Shown one piece after another: positions 1 through 10,198 of a DNA stretch of 64,000 nucleotides; the first letter of the stretch is position 1, and each line of letters starts with the position of its first letter. This stretch comes from Strigamia acuminata (taxonomy: Eukaryota > Arthropoda > Chilopoda > Geophilomorpha > Linotaeniidae). The DNA lies in the NCBI GenBank assembly GCA_949358305.1, contig OX442315.1, positions 372,001-436,000 on the forward strand, read 5' to 3'. The notes under the pieces were generated by a model. It saw only the letters and a program-made list of their open reading frames with translations, ran no database searches and had not been told where the DNA came from. The translations under genes and the position numbers were made by a program.

Positions 1-264
1 TGTCCTTGAAATTGTCCGTAAAATCATCATCGGAAGAAATTATACCTGCGCACCTCGCTGCGCGGTATCTGCGCATGCGCATTTACGATTTAGCGCGAAC
101 TTCAAATTAATCCCGGAATCGAGCCCGGAATTCATCATTGTTCGCAATTGTGATTGCATTTGATTGCGTGCTATTTTACCTCGTATTTTACCACATTTCA
201 CTAAGAGTTAAAATTAAAATTAAAAAACATTCCCACTTCACTAAATTTATTTGAAAAAAATCAT

Positions 265-480
265 ATGAATCTTTCTGAATCCCATCCGAATCCCGCCGAA
301 TCCCACCGAATCCCGCCGAATCCCACCGAATCCCATCCGAATCTCCCCGAATCTCATTCGAATCCCCCCCGAATCCCCCGAATCTATCCGAATCCCCCCG
401 AATCCCAGCCGAATCCCCCGAATCTTTCCGAATCTTTCCGAATCCCATCCGAATCTTTCGAATCCCAAAGAAGATTCGAA
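265..480. repeat. Degenerate CCGAATCCC minisatellite
   Basis: Imperfect tandem repetition of a 9-10 base unit reading roughly CCGAATCCC, with variants such as CCGAATCTTT. Both strands stay open in several frames only because of the low-complexity composition, so the short ORFs here are not taken as genes. Confidence 0.85.
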
Positions 481-1188
481 TCTCTGACAAGCAGATTCTG
501 ATTGTCGCACCCCTCGATTCAATACAAATGACCGCGACTCAATGAACTCAATCTCAATTTACCGCATTTATGAATCAAGAATTAAAGAGCGAATACTTTT
601 ATTCAAATATATTATAAATAATGTTTTATGACTCTAACGACAGCTGTGAAAATACAATCCCACATAATAATGACGTAATTTGTGGATAGCCCCTTTTTTG
701 TATACCATAATGTATTCACTCGCATTTTGTAAATGGAAATGAGTATATTTAGATATGTCCGTTTACCGTTACATGTTTTTGATACGGAAATAATTTTGAA
801 ATCTGAATGATCGTCTTCGTTTGTATGTTCAAACCGAATTAAAAAGAATTTTAACATTTGTTTTTGCAATTTCCGAGTCTAAATCTAAATCTAAATCTAA
901 GCCTCGCTATGTGATGCTTCATATTTCCACCAGATGGCGCAGAATGCTGCTCACGATTTGTTTGTTATCTTATCACGCTTTATTTACCTTCCGCTTTTAA
1001 TTATCGCCGTAGAAATTAGATTAGCTAGGTAAATTATCTATTCCAAGAAAAACGATCACGCCATTCTTGATAAGAGGCCCAAAAAAAATGTAAATGAAGA
1101 AATATAAACCATTTTCAATCGATTGTTTTTATTTTATGTCTACATCTACATACACGAAGTGAATATACACAAAATCAAAATATAGTAT
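481..1188. other. No gene seen
   Basis: AT-rich sequence with no convincing coding exon on either strand. A short AAATCT hexamer microsatellite lies near 880-900. The minus-strand open frame at 612-869 has no homology that I recognise and no splice context. Confidence 0.5.
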
Positions 1189-1523
1189 TTAGGGACGGAC
1201 TCCATTATCGCATTTCACATTGACAGCGAAATCGCAGACATTATGGCGAGTGTTAAAAACCAAATTGTGCGGACAAACGAACTGATCCTTGTACTTGGTC
1301 TCCGTGAAACACATGTAAAACACCGCGCAGTCCTTTGAATCGACCAAGAATTCGCCCTCCTTTTGGCAATCTTACAAATAAATTATATAATCATATAATT
1401 AAATATAAAAATAGCAAAATATATAATACCTCCAACCGGATGCCACGGTCTCTTTTGTGGTTCCAGGGCCCAACAAACGGCCACAACAAACGCAAGTAAC
1501 GCAATCGACGCTTTCGGATTCAT
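1189..1523 (-). CDS. Small secreted chitin-binding (CBM14) protein
   Basis: Two-exon gene, exon 1 at 1523-1430 and exon 2 at 1370-1189. The donor is GAG/GTATTA, the acceptor TTTGTAAG, and the intron is phase 1 and 59 bases long. The predicted protein has 91 residues. It starts with a signal peptide (MNPKASIALLAFVVAVCWA) and continues into one six-cysteine peritrophin-A/CBM14 domain whose cysteines lie in DCQ, KDC, YMC, FVC, NVC and VKC. Such proteins bind chitin in the peritrophic matrix or cuticle, or act as small antimicrobial chitin binders. The start was chosen because it directly precedes the hydrophobic signal. A close paralogue with identical exon phase and length lies at 2033-2390, so the two are a tandem duplicate. 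The family call is firm; the tissue role is inferred. Confidence 0.82.
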
Positions 1524-1655
1524 TTTTTGATCCACTTTTTGATAAATTTACACTTTTAATCGACTCCTTATCAAAACATTGTAATCAACTACGTAATATG
1601 TTTTCCATCGCAACCAAAAAATCTAAAATTAATTAATCATCCCGCGCATTTCATC

Positions 1656-1967
1656 ACCAACCAATACCACCCGGAGGCCTTCGTTCGCACCACTCGTAGA
1701 CACATGTTTGAACCTGCCACACATATCACTTCATATTTGTCGAAATCGTTCCCATTTCGGTGTTTCGCGTCTTGGAACAATCTCCCCATTGAGCTTCGTT
1801 CCTCCGCCCTTGACTGTTCTTCAGCTACGTGTGTGTCTCATTGCCGTCATTTCCATCGGCGCCTACATCGTCACTTATTATCTGTTCAATAATCAATGTA
1901 TATCTCATTTCTTTTTATTCCTTTGGAGTGCGATCAAATAAATAAATAAATAAATAAATAAATAAAT
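1656..1967 (+). mobile_element. 5'-truncated LINE (non-LTR retrotransposon) 3' end
   Basis: An open frame to about 1892 ends with residues resembling the extreme C-terminus of LINE reverse transcriptase ORFs (RSHM-type arginine-rich stretch, then SFPFRCFASWNNLPIELRSS). A short 3' UTR follows, containing TCCTTTGGAGTGCGAT, and then an (AAAT)n tail. The same 3' UTR and tail occur at 6535-6655 and, inverted, at 13944-14030. One LINE family has therefore inserted three times, each copy 5'-truncated. It separates the two chitin-binding paralogues. Confidence 0.75.
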
Positions 1968-2032
1968 CAGTCAACTAATTCTGTTTTTATTTCCTCATAA
2001 TTTTCGACGTTACAATCTATTACAATCTCGGT

Positions 2033-2390
2033 TTACGAACGAACTCCATTAACGCATTTGACATTCACCGCGAAGTCGCAAACATTCTTGGCGGAGTTAA
2101 ACACCAAATTGTCGGGACAAATAAACTGATCGTGGAAGTCTTTGCCAATGAAACACAAGTAAAAGATGGCGCAGTCCTTAGAATCGACTAAATATTCTCC
2201 ATCTCTTTGGCAAACTTTAACCGCAAAGTTAAAACAAACAATTAATTAAATAACTTGAAAAAGAAATGAATAATGAATTAATGTCATAATGCATACCTCC
2301 AACAGGATTCCAAGGTCCCTTTGGAGGTTCCATGGACAAACAGACGGACGCCAAACACGCGACTAAGACGATCGATGCGATGACTTTCAT
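2033..2390 (-). CDS. Small secreted chitin-binding (CBM14) protein, paralogue 2
   Basis: Exon 1 is 2390-2297 and exon 2 is 2214-2033, joined in phase 1 exactly as in the neighbour at 1189-1523 (both have 94- and 182-base coding exons). The 91-residue product has a signal peptide (MKVIASIVLVACLASVCLS) and the six cysteines of one CBM14 domain. An upstream in-frame ATG at 2426 would add 12 residues. I prefer 2390 because it puts the hydrophobic signal at the N-terminus and matches the paralogue. The mature domains share the motifs LVDSKDCA, FNS/T, CDFAVNVKC and NGVR. Chitin binding outside the cell is inferred from the domain. Confidence 0.82.
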
Positions 2391-2820
2391 TGCGGAATTT
2401 ATTCGAGTGAAACTGGTCAAGTGCAAGTGTTTTGGTGCCGGTGACTTCGCTCTTTTAAATCACTCGTTATCTCGTTAACAACTTTCCCGTGACGGGTGTT
2501 TGAATTCACACACAGTGTACAATTTAAACCAAGTTTAAAAAGAAAAAAATTACTCCGTATTTGCGAATATTATCAGCAGTTAATCAGCATTACAAGCATT
2601 GCCTGACAATGAATAAATTTACAATTAATTTAATAAATAAATATGGACACCATTTTTTTTCTCCTTTCACGTCAAAGTAAATAAAGCAATAAGCCAATAA
2701 ATTACTACTACTGTTTTGTTTACTGTATTACTATTAGGCTAAGAGAGTGGAATTAGAAAAACAACAAGTAAACATCTGTAATGCATGGACACATTACATA
2801 TCAGACTTCTAAACCCCTTC
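2391..2820. other. Upstream region of the chitin-binding gene; no other gene
   Basis: AT-rich sequence upstream (in minus-strand sense) of the second CBM14 gene. I see no further exon. A promoter for that gene presumably lies here, but no element is clear enough to mark. Confidence 0.4.
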
Positions 2821-2978
2821 TACTATACTCTTTCCGCACTCAAGATTGACCCTGGAAGGTGGGCTCCCATTGGCCAAGCTATTTCACTAGTGTAGCAGTA
2901 GTTGCATTGCAGTTCTAAGTACGCCATAATGGGAGCCCAGCTTCCAGGGTCAATCTTGAGTGCGGAAAGAGTATAGTA
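2821..2978. repeat. Perfect-arm inverted repeat (MITE-like hairpin)
   Basis: The 50-base arms 2821-2870 and 2929-2978 are reverse complements with one mismatch by eye. They flank a 58-base loop. The arms begin TACTATACTCTTTCCGCACT. No coding capacity. It looks like a short foldback or MITE. Confidence 0.85.
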
Positions 2979-3048
2979 CACTTTTCTGTATAGAATTGTA
3001 TCAAAGAAAAACACATTCGGGATCGAACCGAACGTTGGATTTAACTCA

Positions 3049-3118
3049 TCGCAAATGCGCGATGTAGACACCGAAGTCGCAAATGCGCGATGTAGACACC
3101 GAAGTCGCAAAAGCGCGA
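3049..3118. repeat. 28-base tandem repeat, about 2.5 copies
   Basis: The unit TCGCAAATGCGCGATGTAGA plus CACCGAAG is repeated directly and decays into a third copy (CGCAAAAGCGCGATATATAT). Confidence 0.75.
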
Positions 3119-3833
3119 TATATATGCCTAAGAATCAAATGTGCGATATAGATATCATGCACGTCTAAGCAGTGTAATTGTCATATTACAAACTCATTCC
3201 GGCAATGACGTCATAGTGTAATGAAGCCGGAAGTGCGCGGACAGACGGACATGACCGTTTTAGTAGACTTTCTAAACAACAAGTTTAGAAGACTAAAACA
3301 ACTGCTCAGTCTTCCATTCTCCCTTTGTGCAAAATGCAAATTTAAGACATTTACTGTAGTCACCAACCATCATCTTGCAATCGGAGATTTTATTTTCACG
3401 CCTGCTACAGTACATCCCAATGGTGAATCCAGAGACATGCACAGTACTAGTATAGTACTCCGTAGATAATTTAATTGAATTGAGAGAAGCAAAAGTATTT
3501 TAAGTCTTTATTCTTTTAAATTCAACCATCAAACTCTTTAAAATAACTTGACGTCATTGGCAATAATGAGTTAATAAATATAAGAGTAGTCAGATGTGAC
3601 AGTTAGAGAGATGTTTTAATGAACAACACTTGCAAATTATTCCAGTCATTCTAGTTAAAACAAATATTCCAAAATGTTATCACTATTTATTGCAACGTCG
3701 ACACACTATCTCTACCTTGATAACGCAGATACAACTTTTAACTAACTATCTTTTTAAAAAACAATATTACTCTTCCCTATTCCACATGTTTCCCTTAAAA
3801 TTATCATAGGTGATATACTAAGCGCGACGTGTA
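3119..3833. other. No gene seen
   Basis: A plus-strand open frame at 3221-3469 has no recognisable domain, signal peptide or splice sites. The rest is AT-rich with stops in all frames. Confidence 0.4.
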
Positions 3834-4165
3834 ATGCTGGGCGCACACATACCGCGATTTCGCATCGCGTCGCAATCGCGTTGCCATTGCACATGCGCAG
3901 ATGACGTTATTTCCTTCGCGCCGGTTTGAAATCTACTTTGCGAAATAGTACTTGTCCCAAGTACTATTTCGCCTGCGATTCGTGTCGCAGCCAATCGGTG
4001 AGCTGTGTGAAATGACATCAACCGAAATGGCGGGCTGGTTTTTCGGATCAGAAATGACGTCATAAGATTGAAATTGCAGAGCTGAAATAGCTACACGTGT
4101 GTAGCATTGCGCACGATTCACAGGGCGATTTCGCTTGCGAAATCGCGGTATGTGTGCGCCCAGCA
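3834..4165. mobile_element. MITE with about 30-base terminal inverted repeats
   Basis: The ends ATGCTGGGCGCACACATACC (3834 onward) and its reverse complement (ending 4165) form inverted repeats of about 30 bases including CGCGATTTCGC. The element is 332 bases and has no ORF. A second, internal palindrome (GCGAAATAGTACTTG, three bases, then its complement) lies at 3940-3972. Target duplication is not clear. Confidence 0.75.
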
Positions 4166-4215
4166 TGATTGTCGGGATAATTAGGTCAGCACGAATCTTC
4201 TTGCCTGTTGAGACG

Positions 4216-5583
4216 CTACGATGGACTAGGCTGATTAGTATTAGTATTAGCATTAGTACTAGTCTGGGCATTTTTGGTGAACACCTTCTTGAAAATGTTT
4301 GAAAAGCTTTCAACAACTGTTCCCTTGCAAGCGTAGACTAAAAATATAAAAATCCCTTGAAAGTAAGTGACAATATCCATACACGCCCAAACACTCTCCA
4401 AAATTCCAACACCCCAAAACGCAATCTTGACGAACCAACAGAAACACATGACAACCATCAACTTGATGCACAGCAAAAACCTGCAAAAAACAACAAACAA
4501 TTAAATAAACAGACAAATCAACTTAAACAACACTCACAACTGTTGATGAATCTTCTTGTTGACCAGTCTCACGTTCTTCCCAACCCGCCTCAAGTGCCAA
4601 ACGATCCCAAAGAACAAGAAAATATTCACCGCCAAAGTCCACGTCATCGGGCCGTAGTAGAACAAGAACGAAGTGGCGCGATCCGTGATCAAAAACCAGC
4701 AATTCTGCTGGAAATACGGAAAGAACATGGCAAACTGCAGCACTTCGGCCAACATTGTGCACATGGTGATCGACAACGGCACGCCACAAGCGTACAACGC
4801 GCACAACGCCACATAGCGCTTGCTCGTCTTCAGGACGGGTTTCATGTCGTTCCTCAACGTCCTGTACAGCGACACCGACTGCACGTTGAGCCAGAAGAAC
4901 GCCGACAGGAAGCAGAATTGTTGCAACAACGCCACGACTAAGCAAAAGTGCGCTAGAGTGACCTCGACCACCAATTTGATGCTGAGCAGCGAGTAGCCTA
5001 AGAAGAGCATGCAAATGTGACACAACAAGCCCAGGTTGAGTGGCAGTTTGAGCTTGAGTTTCACGTTCACGAACAGCGTGAGAAGCAAACAAATGGCGGA
5101 CAACACGCACGCTACAAAATGAATCACCTCCAACGTGGTTAAAGTCGTGTCCGTGTCCGAATCGCAAAGAATCGTGTGGTTTTTGTACACGAAGAAGCTT
5201 CCGACTTGCACCGGTTGGGCGCGGCCATCTTGCACGAGGACGGAGTGGTCGATGAACTCGGTTTGCCGCGACGGAATCTGGTACTTGTTGCAGGCGTAAA
5301 ATCGCGCGTCGAACGGATAGCACAGTTGGATCGAGTCTTCGTGCACGATGTAGTCGCTGGATTGGAATCGTGTGGCGTGGAAATGAGCGTGATCGAGGAT
5401 GGTCAAGGCGCCGTCGCGCGCGATCGAGTATTCCTCGTATTTCAGATTGATTACTTTGTACTGGAATCTTTTGTCTCGGGAATCTTGGAGCGGCGGGTGA
5501 GTGCTTTTACCGTTTTCGTACCGGCACGTCTCTCTGCAACATCTCAACGATCTGAAAGCCGCGTTGTTTTTGCACGAACCCAT
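4216..5583 (-). CDS. Methuselah-like class B GPCR (5' end unresolved)
   Basis: Two coding exons are visible: 5583 (or 5551) to 4538, and 4480-4216. The donor GTGAGT at 4537 and acceptor TTTTTTGCAG at 4481 join in frame. The first exon carries a cysteine-containing ectodomain (CC at 15-16, C20, C88, C98, C140) and five membrane segments at about residues 153-173, 181-203, 209-236, 258-280 and 304-330. TM3 begins after HFC and the second outer loop has NCWF, the expected disulphide pair. The second exon supplies TM6 and TM7, including YFQGIFIFLVYACK, close to the class B/Methuselah FQG motif in TM7, followed by a Thr/Asn-rich tail. No signal peptide is present at ATG 5583. TTTCAG at 5554-5552 is a plausible acceptor, so an upstream signal-peptide exon is probably missing. 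Ligand unknown. Confidence 0.75.
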
Positions 5584-6320
5584 ATTTCAACTGATCCAGT
5601 TGAAAATTTCATATCATTTTCTCATTTTCTTTCAAAGATCGCTATCTGTTCGTTGTGAAAATTTAGTAAACGGTTCCTGCGTGATTTACTCAACCAGAAT
5701 TCCGTTCGGAAATAATTCAAGTAAAAAAATATTTAAAAATTGTGATAAAAATTAACCTTGAAACGCAACAAAATTGAGTTTTAATCATAAAATAAAGATT
5801 TTTCGGAGATAAAAATAAATCAGGAAATGACGTCAGAGACCCATGTTAGATCTCGATCTCAAATGTCATGTCAGTGTCGTTTTCCGCTTCATCGGAGTGG
5901 TCAGTTTGTCTAACTTGTAAGTTCTAACACAAACACACAACAACAACCAATGTGACCACTTACGATTTTGAAAAAAGTCCCGATGATCCCTCGCATGTAT
6001 GGACCTATATGCATCGGGACACTAACCTTATCTTCCTGCTGACGCCATCTTGCTCGCGATTCTCCCTCTGTTGGCGAAGAAAATAGAATGAAATAAAAAC
6101 TTTTTTAAAAATTAACTCAGTGGGTGCGTTCAATTCTAAATGGTTTTCCCCGTTTTCGTCGTTTTCCTCGTTTTCGCCGTTTTCCCACACCGGATGTAGA
6201 CGCATTTGACGTCACATTTCGAAAATCGGTTTTTTCAAAAACGATGAAAACCAGAAATTCGTGGTTTTCGTGGTTTTTCAAATCGTTTTCACAAATTTGG
6301 GGTAGAAAAATCAGAAAGGC
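5584..6320. other. No certain gene; may contain missing GPCR 5' exon
   Basis: AT-rich. I could not find a signal-peptide exon for the downstream GPCR. At 6140-6290 there is a degenerate run of GTTTTC-rich sequence (CCCCGTTTTCGTCGTTTTCC and similar) that looks repeat-derived. Confidence 0.35.
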
Positions 6321-6321
6321 A

Positions 6322-6400
6322 GGGCCGGATTAATATGATTGGTGCACTGGGCAAACACATTTCATAGCGCCCAGTGTAAAAGTGATGCAACCAAAAACAT
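6322..6400. mobile_element. Possible hAT-type terminal fragment
   Basis: The segment begins CAGGGCCGGATTAAT, continues through GCACTGGGCAAA and then GCGCCCAGTG. This resembles the conserved ends of some hAT transposons (CAGGGCCGG..., GGGCAAA, GCGCCC). No opposite end is found. The LINE tail just downstream may have removed it. Confidence 0.35.
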
Positions 6401-6534
6401 GGCAACCATGCACAATGGCGGTGAATTGTTTCACGTATTGTGGGTTCCTTCTTGTTGTTTTTTCTGGGGTCCACATTTTTAACAGTTTTTCAACGAAAAA
6501 TATATATTATTCTTTCAGTACCGTGACATTAGTC

Positions 6535-6623
6535 GAGCTAACATCGTCACTTATTATATGTTCAATAATTATTTATCACACTTGTATCTCATTTCTTTAT
6601 ACTCCTTTGGAGTGCGATTAAAA

Positions 6624-6654
<31 letters not shown>

Positions 6655-6655
6655 A
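6535..6655 (+). mobile_element. LINE 3' tail, second copy
   Basis: The 3' UTR matches the copy at 1850-1967 (CATCGTCACTTATTAT, TCCTTTGGAGTGCGAT) and ends in an (AAAT)n array. Only about 120 bases are present, so it is strongly 5'-truncated. Confidence 0.7.
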
Positions 6656-7122
6656 CTAACTATCGTACTTGTATATTTTATTCACAATCTCTCTCTCGTC
6701 CTTTGTTTTGTTTCCAATTTCACTTCTACTCACGTCACGTCCTTGGCCTTATTCCTCAATTTGTTTGATCGTGGAACTTGAATACCGATCTCATACACTC
6801 ATCATACCTAACTCTAGATAAAAATCAACGTGTGGGCGCCAGCTAATTTCAAATTCTCAACCTTTCGCATTGACAATAAAAAGCAAAGTTGAAGGACGAA
6901 TGAGTTGCTCCGATTAATCATCGTTTCCGCGCGTGATTTTCGACTACAAAACGCGATACACATTTACACACCTCACATCTCACTCTATTAATTATACCTG
7001 TTGCAAAATTTGATCGTTATCTAATGGATCATCGAATAAAACCAAGGAAATGACTCATTTCGAGGTAGAATCCTTCAACGTCGCATCCGTTGTTGTTGTT
7101 CTCCGCCCTCCGAAGACTCAAA
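6656..7122. other. Upstream region of the 7.2 kb peptide gene
   Basis: AT-rich, no coding exon seen. A 5' UTR exon is proposed to end at 7122, because CAAA/GTAAGA at 7123 is a good donor for the acceptor TTTTCAG at 7183-7185. Confidence 0.4.
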
Positions 7123-7187
7123 GTAAGAAAACGTTGAGAAATTGAATATTTCGGTGAATAACGGTGTTTTTGTTTGCATTTTCAGGA

Positions 7188-7403
7188 ATGTATTCGTACA
7201 TGAAATTGTTTTTGGTTGTGTCAATGTGTTTAGGGTGGTTCGCTTCGAGCAGTGGTCAAGCAGAGAGATTTGGTCAAGCCGGTTTCTTGTTTTTCCCAAC
7301 TCAGCAGATGCGTAATGGAGAACCGTTCACCGATGAACCCGAGATTCATAAAAATGTGTTCGGCCAAAGGAAAACTGATCCGTTGGAGCTTGATAGAATA
7401 TAA
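7188..7403 (+). CDS. Small secreted peptide precursor, unknown
   Basis: A 71-residue ORF directly downstream of a strong acceptor (TGCATTTTCAG at 7185), so a 5' UTR intron (7123-7185) is likely. The N-terminus MYSYMKLFLVVSMCLGWFAS is a clear signal peptide with cleavage near SSG/QAE. The mature part is about 47 residues, has no cysteine, and contains a basic pair (RK) near residue 61. It is followed by an AATAAA signal at 7418. Short, cysteine-free and secreted, it could be a neuropeptide-like precursor or an antimicrobial peptide; neither is demonstrated, and I do not recognise a family. Confidence 0.55.
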   Translation: MYSYMKLFLVVSMCLGWFASSSGQAERFGQAGFLFFPTQQMRNGEPFTDEPEIHKNVFGQRKTDPLELDRI

Positions 7404-7640
7404 AGACGAGCTGATGGAATAAATGTATTTTTTGTTGGTTAATGCGGTCATGTGTTTGTGTGTCATTTATAAGTAAGGCAGCACATAGGTCGAATATTAC
7501 TCATATTCATCGAGTGTGGGCTGAGGAAACGAAAGAAAACTGAATGAAAACCATCCACTTCTGCTTTTCCTGTCTGCAATTACAAATTGCATTCAATTGA
7601 TTTCTTATTTTCACACAAGAAGGGTAAGTGATTTGTTGTA

Positions 7641-8190
7641 AATTAGAATAAAAAAAAGTCTAAAATTAAAATATTAGTCTAAAATTTAAAAAATAGTCTA
7701 AAACTAAAAAGAAATAGCTTAAAATTAAAAAAAAATGTTTAAAATTAAAATAAATTAGTCTAAAATTTAAAAATATTCTAAAATTTAAAATAAATTAGTC
7801 TAAAATTTAAAATAAATTAGTCTAAAATTTAAAATAAATTAGTCTAAAATTTAAAATAAATTAGTCTAAAATTTAAAATAAATTAGTCTAAAATTTAAAA
7901 TAAATTAGTCTAAAATTTAAAATAAATTAGCCTAAAATTTAAAATAAATTAGTCTAAAATTTAAAATAAATTAGTCTAAAATTTAAAATAAATTAGTCTA
8001 AAATTTAAAATAAATTAGTCTAAAATTTAAAATAAATTAGTCTAAAATTTAAAATAAATTAGTCTAAAATTTAAAATAAATTAGTCTAAAATTTAAAATA
8101 AATTAGTCTAAAATTTAAAATCAATTAGTCTAAAATTTAAAATAAATTAGTCTAAAATTTAAAATAAATTAGTCTAAAATTTAAAAATAT
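7641..8190. repeat. 22-base AT-rich satellite
   Basis: The unit TTAGTCTAAAATTTAAAATA plus AA is repeated about 20 times from roughly 7780 to 8190 with near-perfect periodicity. More degenerate copies precede it from 7641 (TAGTCTAAAA variants). No coding content. Confidence 0.9.
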
Positions 8191-8396
8191 TCGAAATTCC
8201 AATGAAATTGTCAAAAATATCGTTTAAAATGGTCACAAAATTTACTAAAACTGCCCAAAATGTAACGAATTTTATTAAAATTCTCAAAATTCTCAAAATT
8301 TAATAAAATTATCAAAATACCTTAAGCCAATATATCTAAAATAAAAAAATTAAATTAAAAATATCAGTGTGACAAATCCAAAAATCTCTAAAATTA

Positions 8397-8430
<34 letters not shown>

Positions 8431-8710
8431 AGGATTTCCAAATTAAAGTAAAAAAGTTCTATATGAAAAACAATAATAATAACAACACATACTCACAATC
8501 ATGTGTTCACTAGCATGAGAAATTATTCTCATCACTTCCAAACACAATTATGCAACATCAACATAATTGAAGCCACATGACCAACCCATAAATGGAAAAC
8601 TGGGTTAAAACAAATAATACATTCATTCAAAACCCTGAACTTAAACCATTGTTCCTGCCACTCGTTCATCTAACATCTAACATTTCCAGTCTCTCCCTCC
8701 CACCAAAACC
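8191..8710. other. AT-rich upstream region of four-TM gene A
   Basis: Degenerate AAATT-rich sequence with a poly(A) run at about 8400-8429. The promoter of the gene starting at 8711 presumably lies here. No other gene is seen. Confidence 0.4.
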
Positions 8711-9788
8711 ATGGTCAAAATGGCACTCGATTGGATCAAACAACCACTGGGCATCTTCAAAATCATCGCTTTGGTACAGTAGACTGTTTACACTCTAAGC
8801 ATCGCTTTAATCACTTATTTTTCATCAATCCAGGGACTGAGTATCGTCGCCCTGGCTCTCTACTTCGAATACCCTCTGTCCACTAACGAAGATCTGCACC
8901 GCCTCGCCATCATCACAATCCCGAGCAACTGCGCGGTGCTCGCCTATTTCGTTCTTTCCTACGCTTTGGACGAGGGAAAACCTGGAAAGAATTTCTTAAC
9001 GGTACAAAATCAATAGAGAGTTTGCGGAATGCATTTTCCCCTTACAGTTAAAGACTATACGGTATAAAAATAGCGTAAGGGAAAAATGATAAATTAAGTT
9101 TTTGCGGGCCGCACTTTTTCCTTATCACTACACTATTTCAGTCAACTACTGACAGTTAGTAATTTTGGGCCTAAAAATTCAATTTGGGGGCCTAAATGTG
9201 CAAATTTCTGCATAAAATTTCATTATTATGCCTATAAAGTTTGGTTTTGAGCCTAAATTTCTATTTTGGGCCTCACTTATCATTCAATCTACGTACCTAT
9301 GACTGATGTGTTTGATCGGGACAACAAAATAATCGCCATTTGCAATGGGCGGAGCTAACAATATAGTGTTCTCAATTCTGATTGACTGCGCTATATTTTA
9401 ATTTAGTGTTGAAAACGATACACTAAAGATTTTTCCCTTACGATATGGCACTAAAATAGTGTATCGTGGAGCAAAATAAGGAAAAAATGCATCCCGCAAA
9501 CTCTCTATTAAAGACCTAAAATTAGTCTAAAATTAATCGATCCATTTGTCGAAATCAGGAAATCATTTTTGATTTGGTTCACGCGGTGTTAAATGTGGTG
9601 GTCGGCGGTTTCGCTGTTGACGAGTGCGACGACTGCGACGGTATGAAATCCTTCGGGGTAAGTCCACGTTTCCGACTTCCGGATTGATTAAATGGATTAA
9701 ATTGATATTCCGCTTGCAGGCTATCACCATCATTTTGGCAGCTCTACTGCTCGTCGATGCTTTCTTCTTGTTTAAAAAACGCGAGTAG
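8711..9788 (+). CDS. Four-pass MARVEL-like membrane protein A
   Basis: Four exons, all phase 0: 8711-8773, 8834-9001, 9559-9657 and 9720-9788. Donors GTACAG, GTACAA and GTAAGT and acceptors ending CAG all fit. The product has 132 residues with four hydrophobic segments: residues about 16-35 (FKIIALGLSIVALALYF), 48-68, 80-97 and 111-127, then a KKRE tail. The size, topology and conserved N-terminal DWIK...G(I/M)(F/L)KI pattern fit small MARVEL/CKLF-type proteins of membrane apposition or vesicle traffic; the family assignment is by topology and not certain. Three paralogues with the same exon plan lie at 11123, 14628 and 20173-27499 on the opposite strand. Intron 2 carries a MITE. Confidence 0.68.
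9012..9510. mobile_element. MITE inside intron 2 of gene A
   Basis: Terminal inverted repeats of about 34 bases: AATAGAGAGTTTGCGGAATG at 9012 and the complement of TAATAGAGAGTTTGCGGGAT ending at 9510. There is no ORF. Target duplication is unclear, possibly TA. Confidence 0.75.
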
Positions 9789-10198
9789 TCTCGCTTTTCA
9801 TTTCCAAACTCCATTTTATTTTCTAATAAATTGGATTTAAATTTAAATAATCGCGTTTCCTTTAAAGCAAACATATAAATATGATATAGCTATTGAATCG
9901 TAGGGTTTCTCTACCGGTGATCACCGGTATCAAAAACCGGTATTTTTCAAGAAAATACTGAATACCGAATACCGTCTTTAGTTCGGTGTTGGTACCGGTT
10001 TTTATAACGCACGCTGAATGGGATTTTTTTAAACATAAAAATGCAAAGTTATCGATTTTTAGCTTAAAAATTTAAATTTATCAATTTTTATATGTAAAAA
10101 TTAGATACTAATTAATTTTTTTTTGCATAAAAACGAGAATTTATTGATTTTTTTAACTTAAAAATGAGAATTTATCGAATTTCTTAAATCAAAAAATC
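9789..10198. other. ACCGGT-rich repetitive intergenic segment
   Basis: At 9908-10000 ACCGGT occurs repeatedly, including the palindrome TACCGGTGATCACCGGTA, followed by AT-rich filler with three TTATCGATTTTT-like repeats. No exon is seen. In the related locus at 13471 a CBM14 domain is encoded at the equivalent position; here it is missing. Confidence 0.5.

Noticed and set aside
4523-5323. Long open frame in another frame across the GPCR exon
   Set aside because: It overlaps the GPCR coding exon, which has conserved membrane topology and splice sites; the other frame is a compositional shadow.
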